The notes under the pieces are model-generated. The model was not told where the DNA came from. It did no database searches and saw only the letters and a program-made list of their open reading frames with translations. The translations under genes and the position numbers were made by a program. From Cryptomeria japonica (Eukaryota; Streptophyta; Pinopsida; Cupressales; Cupressaceae): 64,000 nt of DNA. Each line of letters starts with the position of its first letter. The stretch's first letter is position 1. Where the stretch lies: the NCBI RefSeq assembly GCF_030272615.1, contig NC_081412.1, forward strand, positions 37,952,911 through 38,016,910, written 5' to 3'. Below are positions 34,389 through 46,769 of the stretch, in pieces.

Positions 34389-36045
34389 TGCAACAAAGAT
34401 GAAAGAGCATAATGAAAGAGAGGCACAATCACATAAGACACCCCCGCCAAATTCACTTAATCAAGAACCCCCCCCAAAAGTGATGATTTGGCACTTTATA
34501 CTTAGTGCATATACAATGGGCCACTTCCAAAAAATGGTAAAGTGGACTTCTGATTTCAAGTTTACAATTGCCTCAATAAGGACAAAAGAGACTCAAACAA
34601 ATAGTGCAAGAGATCTAAACTAAGATCCAAGCAATTTACAAGTACCAAATAGGCCAAATAAGACCAATATCTGAAAGTACAATTTCCACTCAAAATCTCT
34701 AAAATATGATCATGGATTATGAAAGTAGAGGAAAAAACATGCACTTTCAAAAAAATGGCACCTAAAAAGGGGGTCGTATGAGCTCAAACAAGGCCTTTGA
34801 AGTTGCAAAATTGAGGATTGGATAGGTACAGTTGAGAGAATCCAAATATTCTAAACAATTTGTGCACCAAAATCAGAAAATAACCACACCACTGTGAAGA
34901 GCACATAAAATTATCTGAAATAAAAAAAAATTGCACCTAAAAAGGAGCAAAATTGAGCAAGTTATGACCCTCCAAAGTTGTCCCAAAAAATCAAATAGCT
35001 CAGCAGAGAGGGGTCTGAAAATTTCCAAAAAATGCTGACTGGGTGTTGATTGTACAAAAAATGTCAAGTGGCACTAACTAGGTAGAGCTGCTGATGTGGT
35101 AGGTGACTGGTTGGAGGTCGCCGAAAAACTGACAGGCGGTGGCCGGAAAATTGTCAATGATGGCCAAAAAATTGATAGTCGATCAGAAAGCAGCTACCGA
35201 AGGTCGGCAGGAGAGCTGATGGTAGCTGTCAGAGCAAAGGGCCGGTAGGGCTTGGCAGCAACGGTAGAGTCGCCAATGGTAACGACTGTCTTGGCGAGGC
35301 TGGAGGAGCTGACGGTGGTAGCTGGCGAGCGGCGCCGGCAGTGGAGGCACTGGGGCAGTAGGGAAGTGGTAGAGGCGGCAGGGAGCAGCAGTAGTGGAGC
35401 CGAAGTGGCAGGTTGCGGCGTGCAAGGGCTGGTGTGGACGGCGCTGGAGTGCAATGCTGGAGGACGGGGTCAGAGTTGTTGGTGGCTGGTGATCTCGAGG
35501 TTTCCGGAGCCAGTGGCTTTGGGGCTGATAGAGCCGGTGGTCTTTAGGGCTCTGGTGGACCAACTGGTGGCGGGATCAGAGCAGCCTGCATGGGACCTGC
35601 TCGGGTTTTGTGTTTCCTACAACCTGTAGAGGTGTACGGTGGTGCAGGGGGGGTCTATGGACCCCCAAAAATAAAAAAATAAAAATTTCTTTTTTTTTTG
35701 AAAAAATAAAACCCCTTTTCGAATTTTTATTTTTTTATTTTTTCAAAAAAAAAATCTTTTCAAAAGACTAGAAAAAAATTTTCAGAGAAAAATATATATA
35801 TTTTTTTATAAATCCGAAAATTTCGTACTGTACCGCCCACATTGGGCAAAAAATTCCTCCACCCCCAAAAGTCAATTTTTGCCAAAAATGGTAGAGTTTA
35901 TACTTGATTTTAATGTAACGGCCTCCTAGATGCAATGGTGAGGTCGAAAACACTTTAAGATGCCTCCAAAAAATGCTTGTTCCTCAAATCCGAAAATAGA
36001 AGTCTTCCAAAATGTCTCCAAAAGCCAATCAATGAAGCCCCAATG
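34389..36045 (-). other. Leader of element G between PBS and gag
   Basis: 1.66 kb, unusually long for copia. 35090-35640 is much richer in G and C than the rest of the window and stays open on both strands (35183-35629). 35640-35830 is A/T-rich with strong inverted repeats. I cannot say whether the GC-rich block is coding, captured or structural. Confidence 0.6.
35667..35743. repeat. Inverted repeat in G leader
   Basis: An AAAATAAAAAAATAAAAATTT arm at about 35667-35690 and its reverse complement at about 35719-35743. Directly before it (about 35647-35665) is a palindrome of GGGGGTC and GACCCCC around CTATG. Confidence 0.75.
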
Positions 36046-36057
36046 GCTCTGATACCA
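36046..36057 (-). other. Primer-binding site of element G
   Basis: TGGTATCAGAGC on the minus strand, directly next to the LTR: a perfect match to the copia initiator-Met tRNA PBS. Confidence 0.95.
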
Positions 36058-36507
36058 TGTGAGATTTTTCCAAGATCAAGGGCACAATGAAAAGTATAAA
36101 ATAGAGACAAAAGAATGACAAGAACAAACTATATTCTCATCAATATGCAAATGATCAACTGGATTAACCGATACAATGAATATGGGTCTGCTTATATAGG
36201 CAAGGCCATATGGATGTACGAGCACACAATCATGACATGTGGCTCAATAAGAAACAAGGGTAGGTAAGAAATACTAGGGGTAGGTAGGATAAATAATATA
36301 ATATTCCACAAGAGGTGGATGACCCACCGAATGTGGAGTGTAACAGCAAAATAAGACCACAAAAGGTGGAATTTCTCTTACAAGCTATATCCCTATGTGC
36401 ACACTTCCCTAAGTGTCTCAAATCCAAACTACGAAGAGATGCATTATCCTAAGTTAACTTAAGTAAAGTGTAATAATGTCCATAATGACTATTTATTTAC
36501 ACCAACA
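36058..36507 (-). repeat. Element G 5' LTR (right)
   Basis: 450 bp, TGTTGG to CTCACA in element sense. TATA-like CTATATAAG on the minus strand near 36191-36200. Confidence 0.93.
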
Positions 36508-36512
36508 GTTTC
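36508..36512. repeat. Target-site duplication of element G, right (GTTTC)
   Basis: Second GTTTC; matches 29699-29703. Confidence 0.92.
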
Positions 36513-36598
36513 ATTGCAGGACTTAGATTGTTTGTGGTTGGATCTTTATTGTTTTACTATAGTTTATCATCATTTTTCACCATACACATTTTGGCACG
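36513..36598 (+). repeat. Element F 5' LTR, right part
   Basis: Last 86 bp of the LTR, ending CCATACACA. Aligns with 46690-46764. Confidence 0.88.
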
Positions 36599-36618
36599 CC
36601 CGGTGGGTCATGGATTTT
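36599..36618 (+). other. Candidate primer-binding site of F
   Basis: TTGGCACGCCCGGTGGGTC begins two bases after the LTR end. The position is right for a PBS; I do not assign the tRNA. Confidence 0.6.
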
Positions 36619-36736
36619 TGTTAAATCTATGTTTTTTACAAGTTTTTCTAACCCCATATTGTTGTTTTGTAAAACAATTTGAAGAATAACCTTGTGCAAC
36701 TAAGGTTTTGGACACAAGATTAAGGTTTTGGAGAGA

Positions 36737-37625
36737 TTTGATCTGATCTCAAAAATGACTTGGAATTTTTGTACCAAATTTGTTTTGTAGGTTGGGGACA
36801 ATATCAGGAGTGTTCAATCCAAAATTCAGAATTTTGGGAGCATATTTGAATTTTTTATGAACTTTTAATGATTTTTCATAAAAAAATAATTTTTAAAGCA
36901 AATTAGTGAATTTTTTGGATTTTCTTACATTTCTGGAAAGTTCTTAGAATTCTACAGGGGGTCTACTTTTTGTGATTTCAATTTGGGTGCAAAATATTTT
37001 ATGGAAAATTAGATCTTTACAAATTAGGTTTTTGCATTGTTTTGATTAGATCTGATAAATGGCTTGAAATTTTGGCATCAATTTTTTTGCAGGTCGAGAA
37101 TAGTATCCGAAGTTCCAGTAAAAACATCAAATTTTTTGGAGCATATTTGAATTTTCTATGATTTTTGTATGAATTTTCATAATAAATTATTTTTGATAGA
37201 AAATTAGCGAATTTTTCAGATTTTCTTACATGTTTAGAAAGTTCTTAGAACTATACACATGATTTGTTCTTTGTAATTTTAATTTTGATGCAAAATAATT
37301 AGTGAAAAATTAGATCTTCAAAATTTAGTGTTTTGCAATATTTTGATCATATCTCACAAACTACTTGGAATTGTTGTAGAATTCTTTTTATGTAGGTTGG
37401 TAAGGGTATCATGAGTTTCCAGTAATAAATTCAGATTTTTTGTATCAATTTTGGATTTTCTATAAAAAAATTATGATTTTTCATAAAATATTAATTTTTG
37501 AAGCAAATTAGCAATTTTTTTGGATTTTCTTACATTTCTAGAAATTTCTTGAAATTTTACAAGTGGACTATTTTTTATGATGCAAAGTAATTCATGTAAA
37601 ATCAGATCTTTGAATCTATCAAAAA
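36737..37625 (+). repeat. Three tandem units of about 300 bp in F leader
   Basis: Units begin near 36737, 37041 and 37342 (TTTGATCTGATCTC, TTTGATTAGATCTG, TTTGATCATATCTC). Each contains a GAGCATATTTGAATTTT-like block and GATTTTCTTACATTTCT. Units 1 and 2 are closest. Confidence 0.85.
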
Positions 37626-38981
37626 AATGTCTTGTTGAAGGCCCCTATTTCACTGTCTTTTGGATCTAAAATTTACGTAACTTGTGTGCTTGCATGAGGA
37701 GTACTATTTCACAACTACTAAAAAGTTTGGTGCAAGACCTTTGGCAAAGATTTGATTTTGAAATTGCTTTCTTTGTCTTCTTTAGTCTAGCAAAACACTT
37801 CAATTGGTGCTCTAAAATGAACTAGTATTTTTTGTGTCTTAGGCAATAAGCTTCTTTTGTGTTTCATTTTAGAGGGTCTGCCTCCCAAGTAGCCCATAAG
37901 GCAAACTGAGAGGGAACAACCCAAGTGGTAACAAGCTAAATCCAAGCTCTTCCAAGCCACTATAAATAATTGTGTTTGTGATGAAAGTTGCAAGCAACGG
38001 GTGTTGATTAGTTCATACTGATGGCAAGTCTCCTCATAAACCTTATTGACCACAACCTCTATAGGTTGGGAGCCTTCCTTAATGGATTGTATGTCACCAC
38101 ATGTATGGACACTTGAACGGATGCCCTTACTAGACACCTTTTGTGTTAGAAGCCAAAAACCTTCTAGTTGTTGGCGTAGGAGGTCAGACCTATGAAGCGG
38201 CTCATATTCTTATGGTTCTTAGTAGAGATACAAAGTTTTCCACGGGGAATTTTCATGGGGACTAGTGCTTGGCTGCCTTGGAGAAGTGAGTGTTGTGGAG
38301 GGGAGCGAGTGGGGTCAAGCACCTAAGTATCCGATCTAAATTGCGTAGCTCGAGGTAACCCCCCACATGAGATTCAACAACTATTATCTTGGCCAACCCT
38401 AGGATTTGTACTTGCATGATCAAAACATTCAAACATTTTCAAACAAAATAAAGAAACATTGTGTCTACCACATTTTCAAGTGTATGCAAAAACATTTCAC
38501 ATTCAAAAACATGATCATCATCCTTTGGACAAGAACACCTTCACACATTGTGTCTTCACTAGTTTTTGTGTTTTCTTGCCACTAAAAGTCAAAACATTGA
38601 AATTTGGTCACATTCAACAACTTTACAATTGGACAGAATTACAAAACATTTTCAGAATCACGTCTAGGTTTGTTAAAACTATGTTTGCATTCACAGATGA
38701 GAGATTACAAGAAAACTCTTGAGAAAAATAAGGACTTAAGTTTTTGGATCTAAAGAGCTTCTAAGGCTACTTCCTATAGGGTTTCATTCTTCACTCAACC
38801 TGTCTTGGTCATACATAGTCAAACATTTTCCTTCACTTGCATTGCCCTCATACATATTTTCCAAATTTGAGTCAAAAGGTTACTTTGCTTTTCTTCATCA
38901 AACTTTTCAAACATACTACAACACAACACTAGGTGATTCCCGTATCAAGATCCATCATCTTAGGGTCGCATTTGGTCTTCT

Positions 38982-39139
38982 TGAGTCAAGGTCAACTTAC
39001 CTCATCGAGAGATGCATCATCTCTTTGGAAGCCACACCTTTCTTTCAAACATACCTACCTGGAGTCAAGGTCAACTTACCTCATCAATAGATCCATCATC
39101 TCTTTGGAAGTGACACCTTACTCTGAAAACATACATACT
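38982..39139 (+). repeat. Two tandem units of 79 bp in F leader
   Basis: GAGTCAAGGTCAACTTACCT starts both units (about 38982 and 39061), followed by CATCATCTCTTTGGAAG in each. Confidence 0.8.
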
Positions 39140-39262
39140 TTGGTATTACATTCTTGGAAATTGCAATTTTACCCTAGATTCATCTACACTTCATACACCT
39201 CTTGGTCTTCTATAGTCTTTGGATTTTCATCCTACCTTTCATTTTGGTCAAGAATTTAGTCC

Positions 39263-41368
39263 ATGGTTGAAACCCATTCACAAAGGTCTAGAAGGGAAGC
39301 CGAAGAAGCTTTAAGTTCTTTAAACATGAGTACCTCTGAGTTTGATGAAGATGAATTCTACAATCCATTTGAAAACCACAGTAATATACCACACAATGAC
39401 AACAATGACAATAACAATGGAAATGATAATGACAATGACAATGCATCTGTGGATTCTACAGAAGTTGAGGAAACTATCATGGATCCCCATTATAATAGAT
39501 TGGTTCAAGGAATCATGAAAAGGGATAGACAATATTTCCTACAAGTCATGGCACAAAGTGGGACAATAATACCTCATGGATTTGATATGTCATAGATTTT
39601 GGAGGATGATCCAAATCAAGAAAATCTAGTTAATACAATACAAAGGAGGCCAATAGTGGTGGTAATAAGAAAGAGTATCTCATGCTTGAGTCACCTTCAT
39701 CCCTATTTAAAAAACCTAAGATTCCAAACACATACATTCATTCTCATGCCAGTTATGATAGAACCTCTCATGAACAACCCCACAGTCATCCTTTCCCATG
39801 GAAGAACTGCCACCATCCATGACCATGATGATACCCAAGATAATACCAATGCATACAACTACACTCAATCAAACATTAAAAATCATGACACGAGGAGACC
39901 CTGTTTCAAATATGGGGGCAATAGCCAAGATCATTCTTATGACACCTCCTATCCCTATGGTCATGATAGGTATCGACCTAGACCTAGTGCTCCTCACTAT
40001 AATATCATACCAAGTGGTCCATGTGCAAGATACAACTATGTCCCTCCTCCATATGAATACATCTATGATCAATACCATCCATATATGCATTATATTCCTC
40101 CTCCTCCTCCTGGTGGCTCAGGCATGGGACTAGCTCAAAGAGAAAAGATACAACCCAAGAATGACTTACAATAGCAGATAAAGGACTTACAAGAGAAAAT
40201 GGTGGACATGAGTGCACCAAAGCAACAATACACAATGAGAGACATATGTCCTTACCTTTTTGATAGAAGCATTCCAATGCCTCCATTCCCTCCATATTTT
40301 GTAACCAAAATTTGATAAATACAAAGGGAAAGGGGATCCTAAGGAACACATAAGACAATTTTTCACAGCTTGTATTGAGGTAGCAACAGAAGAAACATAT
40401 TTCATTAGATTATTTCCACAAAGCTTAGGCGAACAAGCAATGGAATAGTTCTCCCAAATTCTACCCGGAATTAAATCATGCGGTGATCTAGCAAAGGCTT
40501 TTATACAACATTGAAACAGATGTGTCAGTAGCCACCTTATGCAATACTAAATAGAAACATGGGGAATTATTCTCTTCATTTTTATAGTAATGGAGAGGTC
40601 TTGCTAGTCGATACTCTTGTGCTATACCACAAAAACAAATGGTGGAAATGTTCACACAAAATGTCAACAAAGATATTGGATATGAGCTAAAAAAGCATGT
40701 TTGTCTACCTTCAAAGAGGTCATTAAAAAAGGAATGGCAAAAAAAAAGTCCTTATTAAATAAGGTATCATCAAGATATTCAAAGAAAACAAATAAGAATC
40801 AAATGGGAAGGACAAACCGCACTTTTGGAACAAGAATAAGAACACGGTCAATGACGGGGTAGTAGATGCAAATGTCGTGAAACCAAAAATAACCTTCCCT
40901 GGTGCAAGTTCTTCCAATACGGACAATCAAAGGCCATCAAAACCTCAAAGAAAATACACCCCACTGGGAGAACCAATTGAAACAACATTCAAGAAGTTGG
41001 TAGCAAACAAGCTCATAACACTACCAGATAATCCACCATATGAGCCAAAAGTGAAGCCAAATTGGTGGAATGATGATGAGTATTGTGAATATCACAAGAG
41101 CAAAGGACATCTTACTAGCAACTGCCAAAGACTTAAGAATATCATAAAGGATCTCATTGATAGAGGTGACATAGAGGTGAATGGTTACACCTCCAATGAA
41201 GAGCATGTGATGTTCAAGGAGCCATTTCCTAAACATGACAAGGGAAAAGCCAAAATCGGTAATCAAGCTAATTATACTAAGATGGCCTATGATTATGATT
41301 CTACCATTAATCATGTTTCAATGGACAACCATGTTTCAACCATCATCATCAAGGATAAAAAATCCTGA
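39263..41368 (+). pseudogene. gag: gag of element F, broken
   Basis: ATG at 39263; an Asn/Asp-rich N-terminus (39390-39450, AAT/GAC repeats), then RRDRQYFL-type motif KRDRQYFLQVMAQSG, a Pro/Tyr-rich stretch (39960-40130), the capsid near 40200-40700 with stops and a deletion, and the knuckle CEYHKSKGHLTSNC at 41083-41124. Same order as gag of A. Frame changes and stops at 39593, 40172 and others. Confidence 0.82.
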
Positions 41369-42776
41369 AGGTCCTACCCAAAAGAGTAAGGTTTTCCTAA
41401 AAGGCATTGGACCATCTTCCTCATCTTCTAAAAATGAAACCTCCAAATGTAATGTCACAACCCATCGAGGAAAAGTCACCTTGCAAGGCATTTCATCCAA
41501 TCCCAAAACCTCATCATCCACAAAGAATGAGTATGACCTTGTAGATCAACTAGGGAAGACACCCGCCCTCATTTCCATCCTTGAGATTTTATGCATATCC
41601 CCTGCATATAAGGTCATCCTTGATAAGACCTTGAGAGAGACTTATGTACCCATTGATCTAAACGTGGACCAGTTTCAAGCCATGGTGGGATACCATTCCA
41701 TTCTGCATACCCTCACATTTATAGAAGTCGATGACACATATGTCACCCAACCTCATAATGCACCTCTACATATTGAAGCCTTTATCTATAAAAAAGGCAT
41801 CAAACAAGTCTTAATAGATGGAGGAGCAGGTCTGAATATTTATACTTTGAGCACTATTAAACAATTGGGATAGTTTGAAAAGGTTATGAATTCTACACAT
41901 GCTATCACCATAAAAGCATATGATGATGAAGAGAGCTCATCCAAGGGCACAATCACCTTACCTCTCAGAGTTGGGCTAGTTACAAAGCATGTGGTTTTTC
42001 AAGTCCTTGATCTAGATCTCACATACAACATACTTTTGGGACGCCCATGGATTCATGAAATCAAAGTTTTTCCCTCAACATATCATCAGTGTATCAAATT
42101 CCCACATAATGGAGTTAAAGTAACCATTAATGGTGATCCGAATCCATTCATGTATTGAAATAACCTACAAGAAAGATCATAAATAACAATCCTAGTCAAT
42201 TGAGAGGCTACTCCTTCATCAGCATATGTTGATCCAGAATCCTTGAAAGCTTCTACATCAAAGCAAGTAGAGATAAAAGAAAAATTTAAGGTTAAAGACA
42301 TGGGATGTGGTGAGTATATCTTTCATGTTGATAAACTCCCACTATCTCCTAAGACATTCAGTCAATAGGAACAATCTACAAACAATTTGTAATATCAAGG
42401 AATTAGGTATGAACCACCTAGTATTGTGGCTACTAAGTTTGAATGCAAATCTCCTCTAGTGGTGCAAGCATCTCTTGATATCAATAGTCCTAAGAGTGGT
42501 TCCAACAAAGAATTTATTGAATATATCTCCAGCCCTCTTGAGAACTCAAATAGCCTTACCATTTCATTCATTCCTTCCATTTCCACTCTGCTCCTAGACT
42601 TGGATCAACAAGAATCAGAAAAGACCTTACTAATTGGGGATCAAAAATCAAGCTATGAAAAGAAAAATCTAGAAGTCAAAAATAAAGAAAAGGCCTTTAG
42701 TCCAAATCAAAATCAAAAGCTATTGGACTCTGCAAAAATCAAAGTCAAGGATAAAAATCCTTTGAAGAAAAAATAA
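41369..42776 (+). pseudogene. Aspartic protease region and C-terminal extension of F
   Basis: Linker (YDLVDQLGKTPALIS), active-site strand VLIDGGAGLNIYTLS (near 41809-41850), second half with LGRPWIHEIKVFPS (42036-42080), then the extension to 42776 rich in Lys and Ser. Parallel to 2098-3406 in A. One shift at about 41880 and several stops. Confidence 0.78.
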
Positions 42777-42782
42777 CAAGAG

Positions 42783-43376
42783 ATGATCTCCCCTAATATC
42801 AAAATAACTGGGGGCAAAAGTTCTACAATTTTAAGTCAAAAAGCATACTTGTTGATCCTAAGTCTCCATCATGTCATGATACTTTCACTTCTTTTAGCAA
42901 TTATAAGCCTTCATCACTCATCCACTTGTTCCACACATCCATTCCCTTTTGGTGATACATCACATCAATGGAAATTTAATGGAGCTTCCTCGAGGGACTT
43001 TGTTATCAGGGATGCCCAAACTTCTTTAGGTGACACGCATGTGGGCCTACATATTTCACACATTAGTAATTCTACCTTAGTTCCTTCATCAAGGAAGACA
43101 ATCAATGGATCTACACATCATTCAGTTAAGGAATGATACAACTATAATCATAAGGTAAAGGCTTGCACATTTGAGGTGGGTGACTTAGTTCTTAGAGAAA
43201 ATCCTAAAAAATCAGCAAGATAGAGAGAAGAAGGGAAAGTTTGAATCAAATTGGCTTGGTCCTTACATCATCACAATAGTCTATGGATCGGTTGAATATC
43301 AACTCTCAACACCAAATGGAGAACCTTTGGAAGATCCTATCAACAACATGCATCTTCGCAGGTTTTACACATAGCT
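42783..43376 (+). pseudogene. Hydrophobic segment plus integrase C-terminal tail ORF of F
   Basis: Same ORF as 3407-3650/16499-16839 in A. It has a hydrophobic stretch (LHHVMILSLLLAIISLHH), a shared middle (GASSRDFVIRDAQTSLGD) and then the integrase tail (FEVGDLVLRENPK). Here a stop at 43134-43136 and a later shift break it. The hydrophobic length and position are kept in both copies. Confidence 0.65.
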
Positions 43377-45090
43377 CTTCAGAATATCCCAATATCAAAA
43401 ATACAAAAAAATCATAAAAATAAAAAAAATCGTTACTTGGTGAAAACCTGGCAAACAAGCGCCTTGTGACACAAAAAAAAAATTAAAAATTAAAAAAAGT
43501 AAAGAGAAATAAATTCATCCAACAGTGAAAACCACTTCGGTGCCGCCCTGGGCAAGTACCATGGTGAAAACCGGGTTACCAGTGCCATGTGTAGAGACAT
43601 TGCTCCTCCCTCCTTCAGGATTCAATCTCATCCTTTCACCTTGCACACACTCATAGCCTATCCATCCATAATAAAATTACCCATTCCTATTATGGCTTGT
43701 TATTGATCTACCTAATATTGGTTAGCCATTCCTATTAAAACCTCCCTTTTCATCCCTTTCCATCCATAATAAATCGGGTCCAATCTACAACTGGGGAAAA
43801 AATCTTAAATCTAATGATGGAAGTGGTACCCTGAGCATCACATGTTTTGAGGAGCATTGTCTTTTCATTCCTCCTTTTCATGCACAATCCGCAATAAAAG
43901 ATCATTTGCATCACCAATCTATAATAAAGTTTCGTTCTTCTTCACAATAAAGTAACAGTTTCATGGATTCAATCAATTTTAGATAAGACACAAGCAACAG
44001 TGGGCTTTCAACAAACCAAATCTTTCAGCAGACTTTGGCAAGAACATGGTTTTCAGCATGATTTGTCCTTTATCAGGATGATAACATTGTGACCAAATCA
44101 AATATGTTCACATATGTGGCAAGAAACACAAATAACTTGAAGATTTCATTGTGTGTTGGTGTCAAGTTTTGGTTTTCTTTTGATTTTATCTTTTGGTGAC
44201 ATGTCTTTTAGCTTTTGTCGGGATGTCTCTAACTAGAGATTTTATCTCCAGGATGTCTTTGACTAGAAAGGCGAGGATGGGATATGTTCACCTATTGTTT
44301 TGTTGTATGTAGATTGTCTCTTAGTAATGCTATTACTTGTCCAAAGATATGAGGACGTTGTGAGTCTAGTGTGAACTGGGGCATTCCTTGTTTGCAATTG
44401 TCTAATCTCCATGCAAATAGGTACAATGACTTTCTAAGTCGAACCTATACCTCGATTTCCATAACCTATTTGCCATAATAAAGCTCAATGATGGTAAAGA
44501 ACAAGAATCTCTTTCACTTCCATATATTCTATCTTCCATCCCCCTTTCTTGATTGACCTCCATCATCCTTCCTTGAGTCCGTGTAGCCCACTATCACATG
44601 ACTAAGTATAATGACACACCAAAAATATCTGCATTTCATGTAGTTTGCACCTGCATTGCCACATATTAGCATTATATACGTGTATATAGATATCATAATT
44701 GCATCACATTTTGCACACACCACTAATTAGTATATCATATACGCATCATGCATCGCATCCTATACATAATCATATCATATCACTATCATACATCCATCTA
44801 TCATATATGAACATTTGCATCATGCATGACATATTAAATCATAAAAGAACAAAAATATAGTGTATTTCATCATATACATATTTGCATTCATATCATAAGC
44901 ATCATAACATCATCATAAAGCATATAGAAACATCACATAGGAACACATGCATATAGTTGCCGCAAAGATAAATCATCTCATATATATATATATATATATA
45001 TCTCAAAAAAATAAAAAAGTGTCATGATACAATAATGTCAATATCACATATGGCTACAAAATCACCCAAAGGTGTCTATATCATCAAACA
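43377..45090. other. Non-coding stretch of F after the integrase tail
   Basis: Alignable with 16840-18530 of A. Contains a TA microsatellite (about 44980-45002). No gene supported. Confidence 0.6.
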
Positions 45091-45179
45091 GAAACTGATG
45101 CAAGGACTAGTCCCTGAATCATCTCATTTGTCCCCTCTTGTAGACCCTATGGGACCATCTTTTCACCAAAGCAGTTAAC

Positions 45180-45330
45180 AGTCTTGTGTTTTCCCAAATC
45201 TCAAGCATATACATAATGTATCTCAATCCCATCATCTTGATCATGGTGTGGTCCTCGACAGTCAAATTTGTTTGTAATTGTTGTGTCACAAGGAATCGCT
45301 CTCTAGACTCAATCTGGGGTAAGTACTCCT
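45180..45330 (-). pseudogene. Remnant of antisense PMD gene in F
   Basis: Matches A 20140-20310, the start of exon 2, including an acceptor-like TGTAG and the segment around the words TATACATAATGTATC. The PMD core and everything 3' of it are deleted between about 45095 and 45180. Exon 1 is not seen. Confidence 0.55.
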
Positions 45331-46024
45331 ACATGCAATCAAATCAATTATGTCCTATCCTAGTGGTACTCATGTTCATCACATAGTGTTGCTTATCTTA
45401 TCCTATCCTAGCCTAGTGGTACCTATGTTTATCACATGTTGCTGCTCATCAGGCTCTATCCTAGTGCTTATGTCTATCTCATGGTGCTGCATCCTAGTGT
45501 ATATGTTTGTTATATTGCACTATATCCTATTTTTCTAGATCACTTGCCTAATTTTATCAATTCGATGACTTATCCTACACTCATCTTAGCAAACCTACCT
45601 ATTTTAGGGCACCTGTTGAGTGAATCCTCTCAGTATCTTATCCAATTCAACATTTGTTTATCACAGAATTGTCAATTCTAGCCTTGTTTTCAGTTTGTCT
45701 TCCCCAGGGCACCTATTTGAGTGAATCCTCTCAGCATCTTATCCAATTGATAGCATATGTTCATCACAAAACTATCAATTTTGGCCTTTTAAGACATAGG
45801 CATGATTCTATTGATTCCTCTTGAGTTAGTCTTTTTCCTGCGTGACCTTATCATCCTATCTTATCAGTCCTTTCTAGCCTTTCTTTCTTATTGAGAGATT
45901 ATATGCAATCTTTTCAAACATTTTCATCCAATCCCTCGAGGGGGCATATCATTTCCATTATGTGAAAACTTTGCATTAGTTTATCTTATCTTCTTTGAGC
46001 CAACGTGACAAGGTGCATTGTCTC
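45331..46024. other. Repeat-rich stretch of F before PPT
   Basis: Degenerate CCTAGTGGTA and GTTCATCACA blocks at 45350-45790, as in intron 1 of A. The CAGACGTGCCT minisatellite of A is missing. No gene. Confidence 0.6.
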
Positions 46025-46038
46025 AAAGAGGGGCAAAA
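46025..46038 (+). other. Polypurine tract of element F
   Basis: AAAGAGGGGCAAAA, identical to that of A. Confidence 0.9.
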
Positions 46039-46764
46039 TGTAGACACCTAAAATTGTCCTGTCTAATTAAAGAAATATTTTTATTTATTTAATTATTTTA
46101 TCCTAAGTCTTTCCTCATTTAAATAATAACTTTTATTTATTTAATTGATCCCACTTCCTCTACTAATTAAATAAATCTTTATTTATTTAATTAATTCATT
46201 AGCCTTTTCTACCCATGACACATATCATTCATCTCTTAGTTCCTACACTACCTACCCCCTTTATCATTTAATTATTTCTTCTACCTACCCTTTAATCCTA
46301 ACCGACCATTTATCTTTACACCTCTTAATCTTATCCCTCCATTTCCTAAAGTGTCTTCTATATAAGAGGATACTCTCTTTCATTATCAACCCTAATAAGC
46401 ATCCTAATGATGTAATCATCTAATCAACTAATGAGCATTCTAATTTTCTAATAAGCTAATCAAGGTGTCAAATCTCTTATGCAATCAAGCCTTCTATCAA
46501 CCACATTTTCATTCTTTGTTGAGCTCTTGTGCACACATAAAATCTAAGAGAAAATATATAAAACAAGATCAATGGAGATAGGAAGACAATGGAGATTGAA
46601 ACCCTACTAGACATGTGAATGGTAATATTGTTTTATTTTGTTGATTTACATGATCTTAGGTATCTCTATTCGTATTGATGAATGTTTCATTGTAGGACTT
46701 AGATTGTTTGTGGTTGGAACTTTAAATTTTTAAAAAAAATCATCATCACGTTTCCCCATATACA
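46039..46764 (+). repeat. Element F 3' LTR
   Basis: 726 bp, TGTAGACACC to CATATACA; TATA box CTATATAAG at 46358-46366. Shorter than the reassembled 5' LTR (782 bp), mainly from indels in the A/T-rich U3. Confidence 0.92.
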
Positions 46765-46769
46765 CTTAT
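46765..46769. repeat. Target-site duplication of element F, right (CTTAT)
   Basis: Second CTTAT; matches 29003-29007. Confidence 0.92.

Larger units (their letters stand above)
29704..36507 (-). mobile_element. Element G: full-length Ty1/copia retrotransposon, inactive
   Basis: 6.8 kb, right-to-left, in the 5' LTR of F. LTRs 29704-30151 and 36058-36507 (448 and 450 bp), PBS abutting the right LTR, and all copia domains in the order gag, protease, integrase, RT, RNase H. The LTRs differ at about 26 positions by eye (near 6 percent). Many stops and several altered active sites. Confidence 0.93.
36619..39262 (+). other. Leader of element F
   Basis: About 2.6 kb without a supported gene. It contains a three-unit repeat of about 300 bp (36737-37625), a moderately GC-rich part (38190-38370) and a 79-bp duplication (38982-39139). 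The ORFs here are short and unsupported. Confidence 0.6.
29008..46764 (+). mobile_element. Element F: second copy of the A family, full length but non-autonomous
   Basis: 5' LTR 29008-29703 plus 36513-36598 (split by G), PBS, 2.6-kb leader, gag, protease, hydrophobic/integrase-tail ORF, non-coding stretch, a remnant of the antisense gene, PPT and 3' LTR 46039-46764. The TSD CTTAT is perfect. RT, RNase H and the integrase core are absent. Its sequence at 43028-43035 is the empty version of the site where B entered A. Confidence 0.92.

Noticed and set aside
42783-43136. Hydrophobic ORF of A/F as an envelope gene
   Set aside because: One hydrophobic stretch only, no signal-surface-fusion layout, and its end is an integrase tail.
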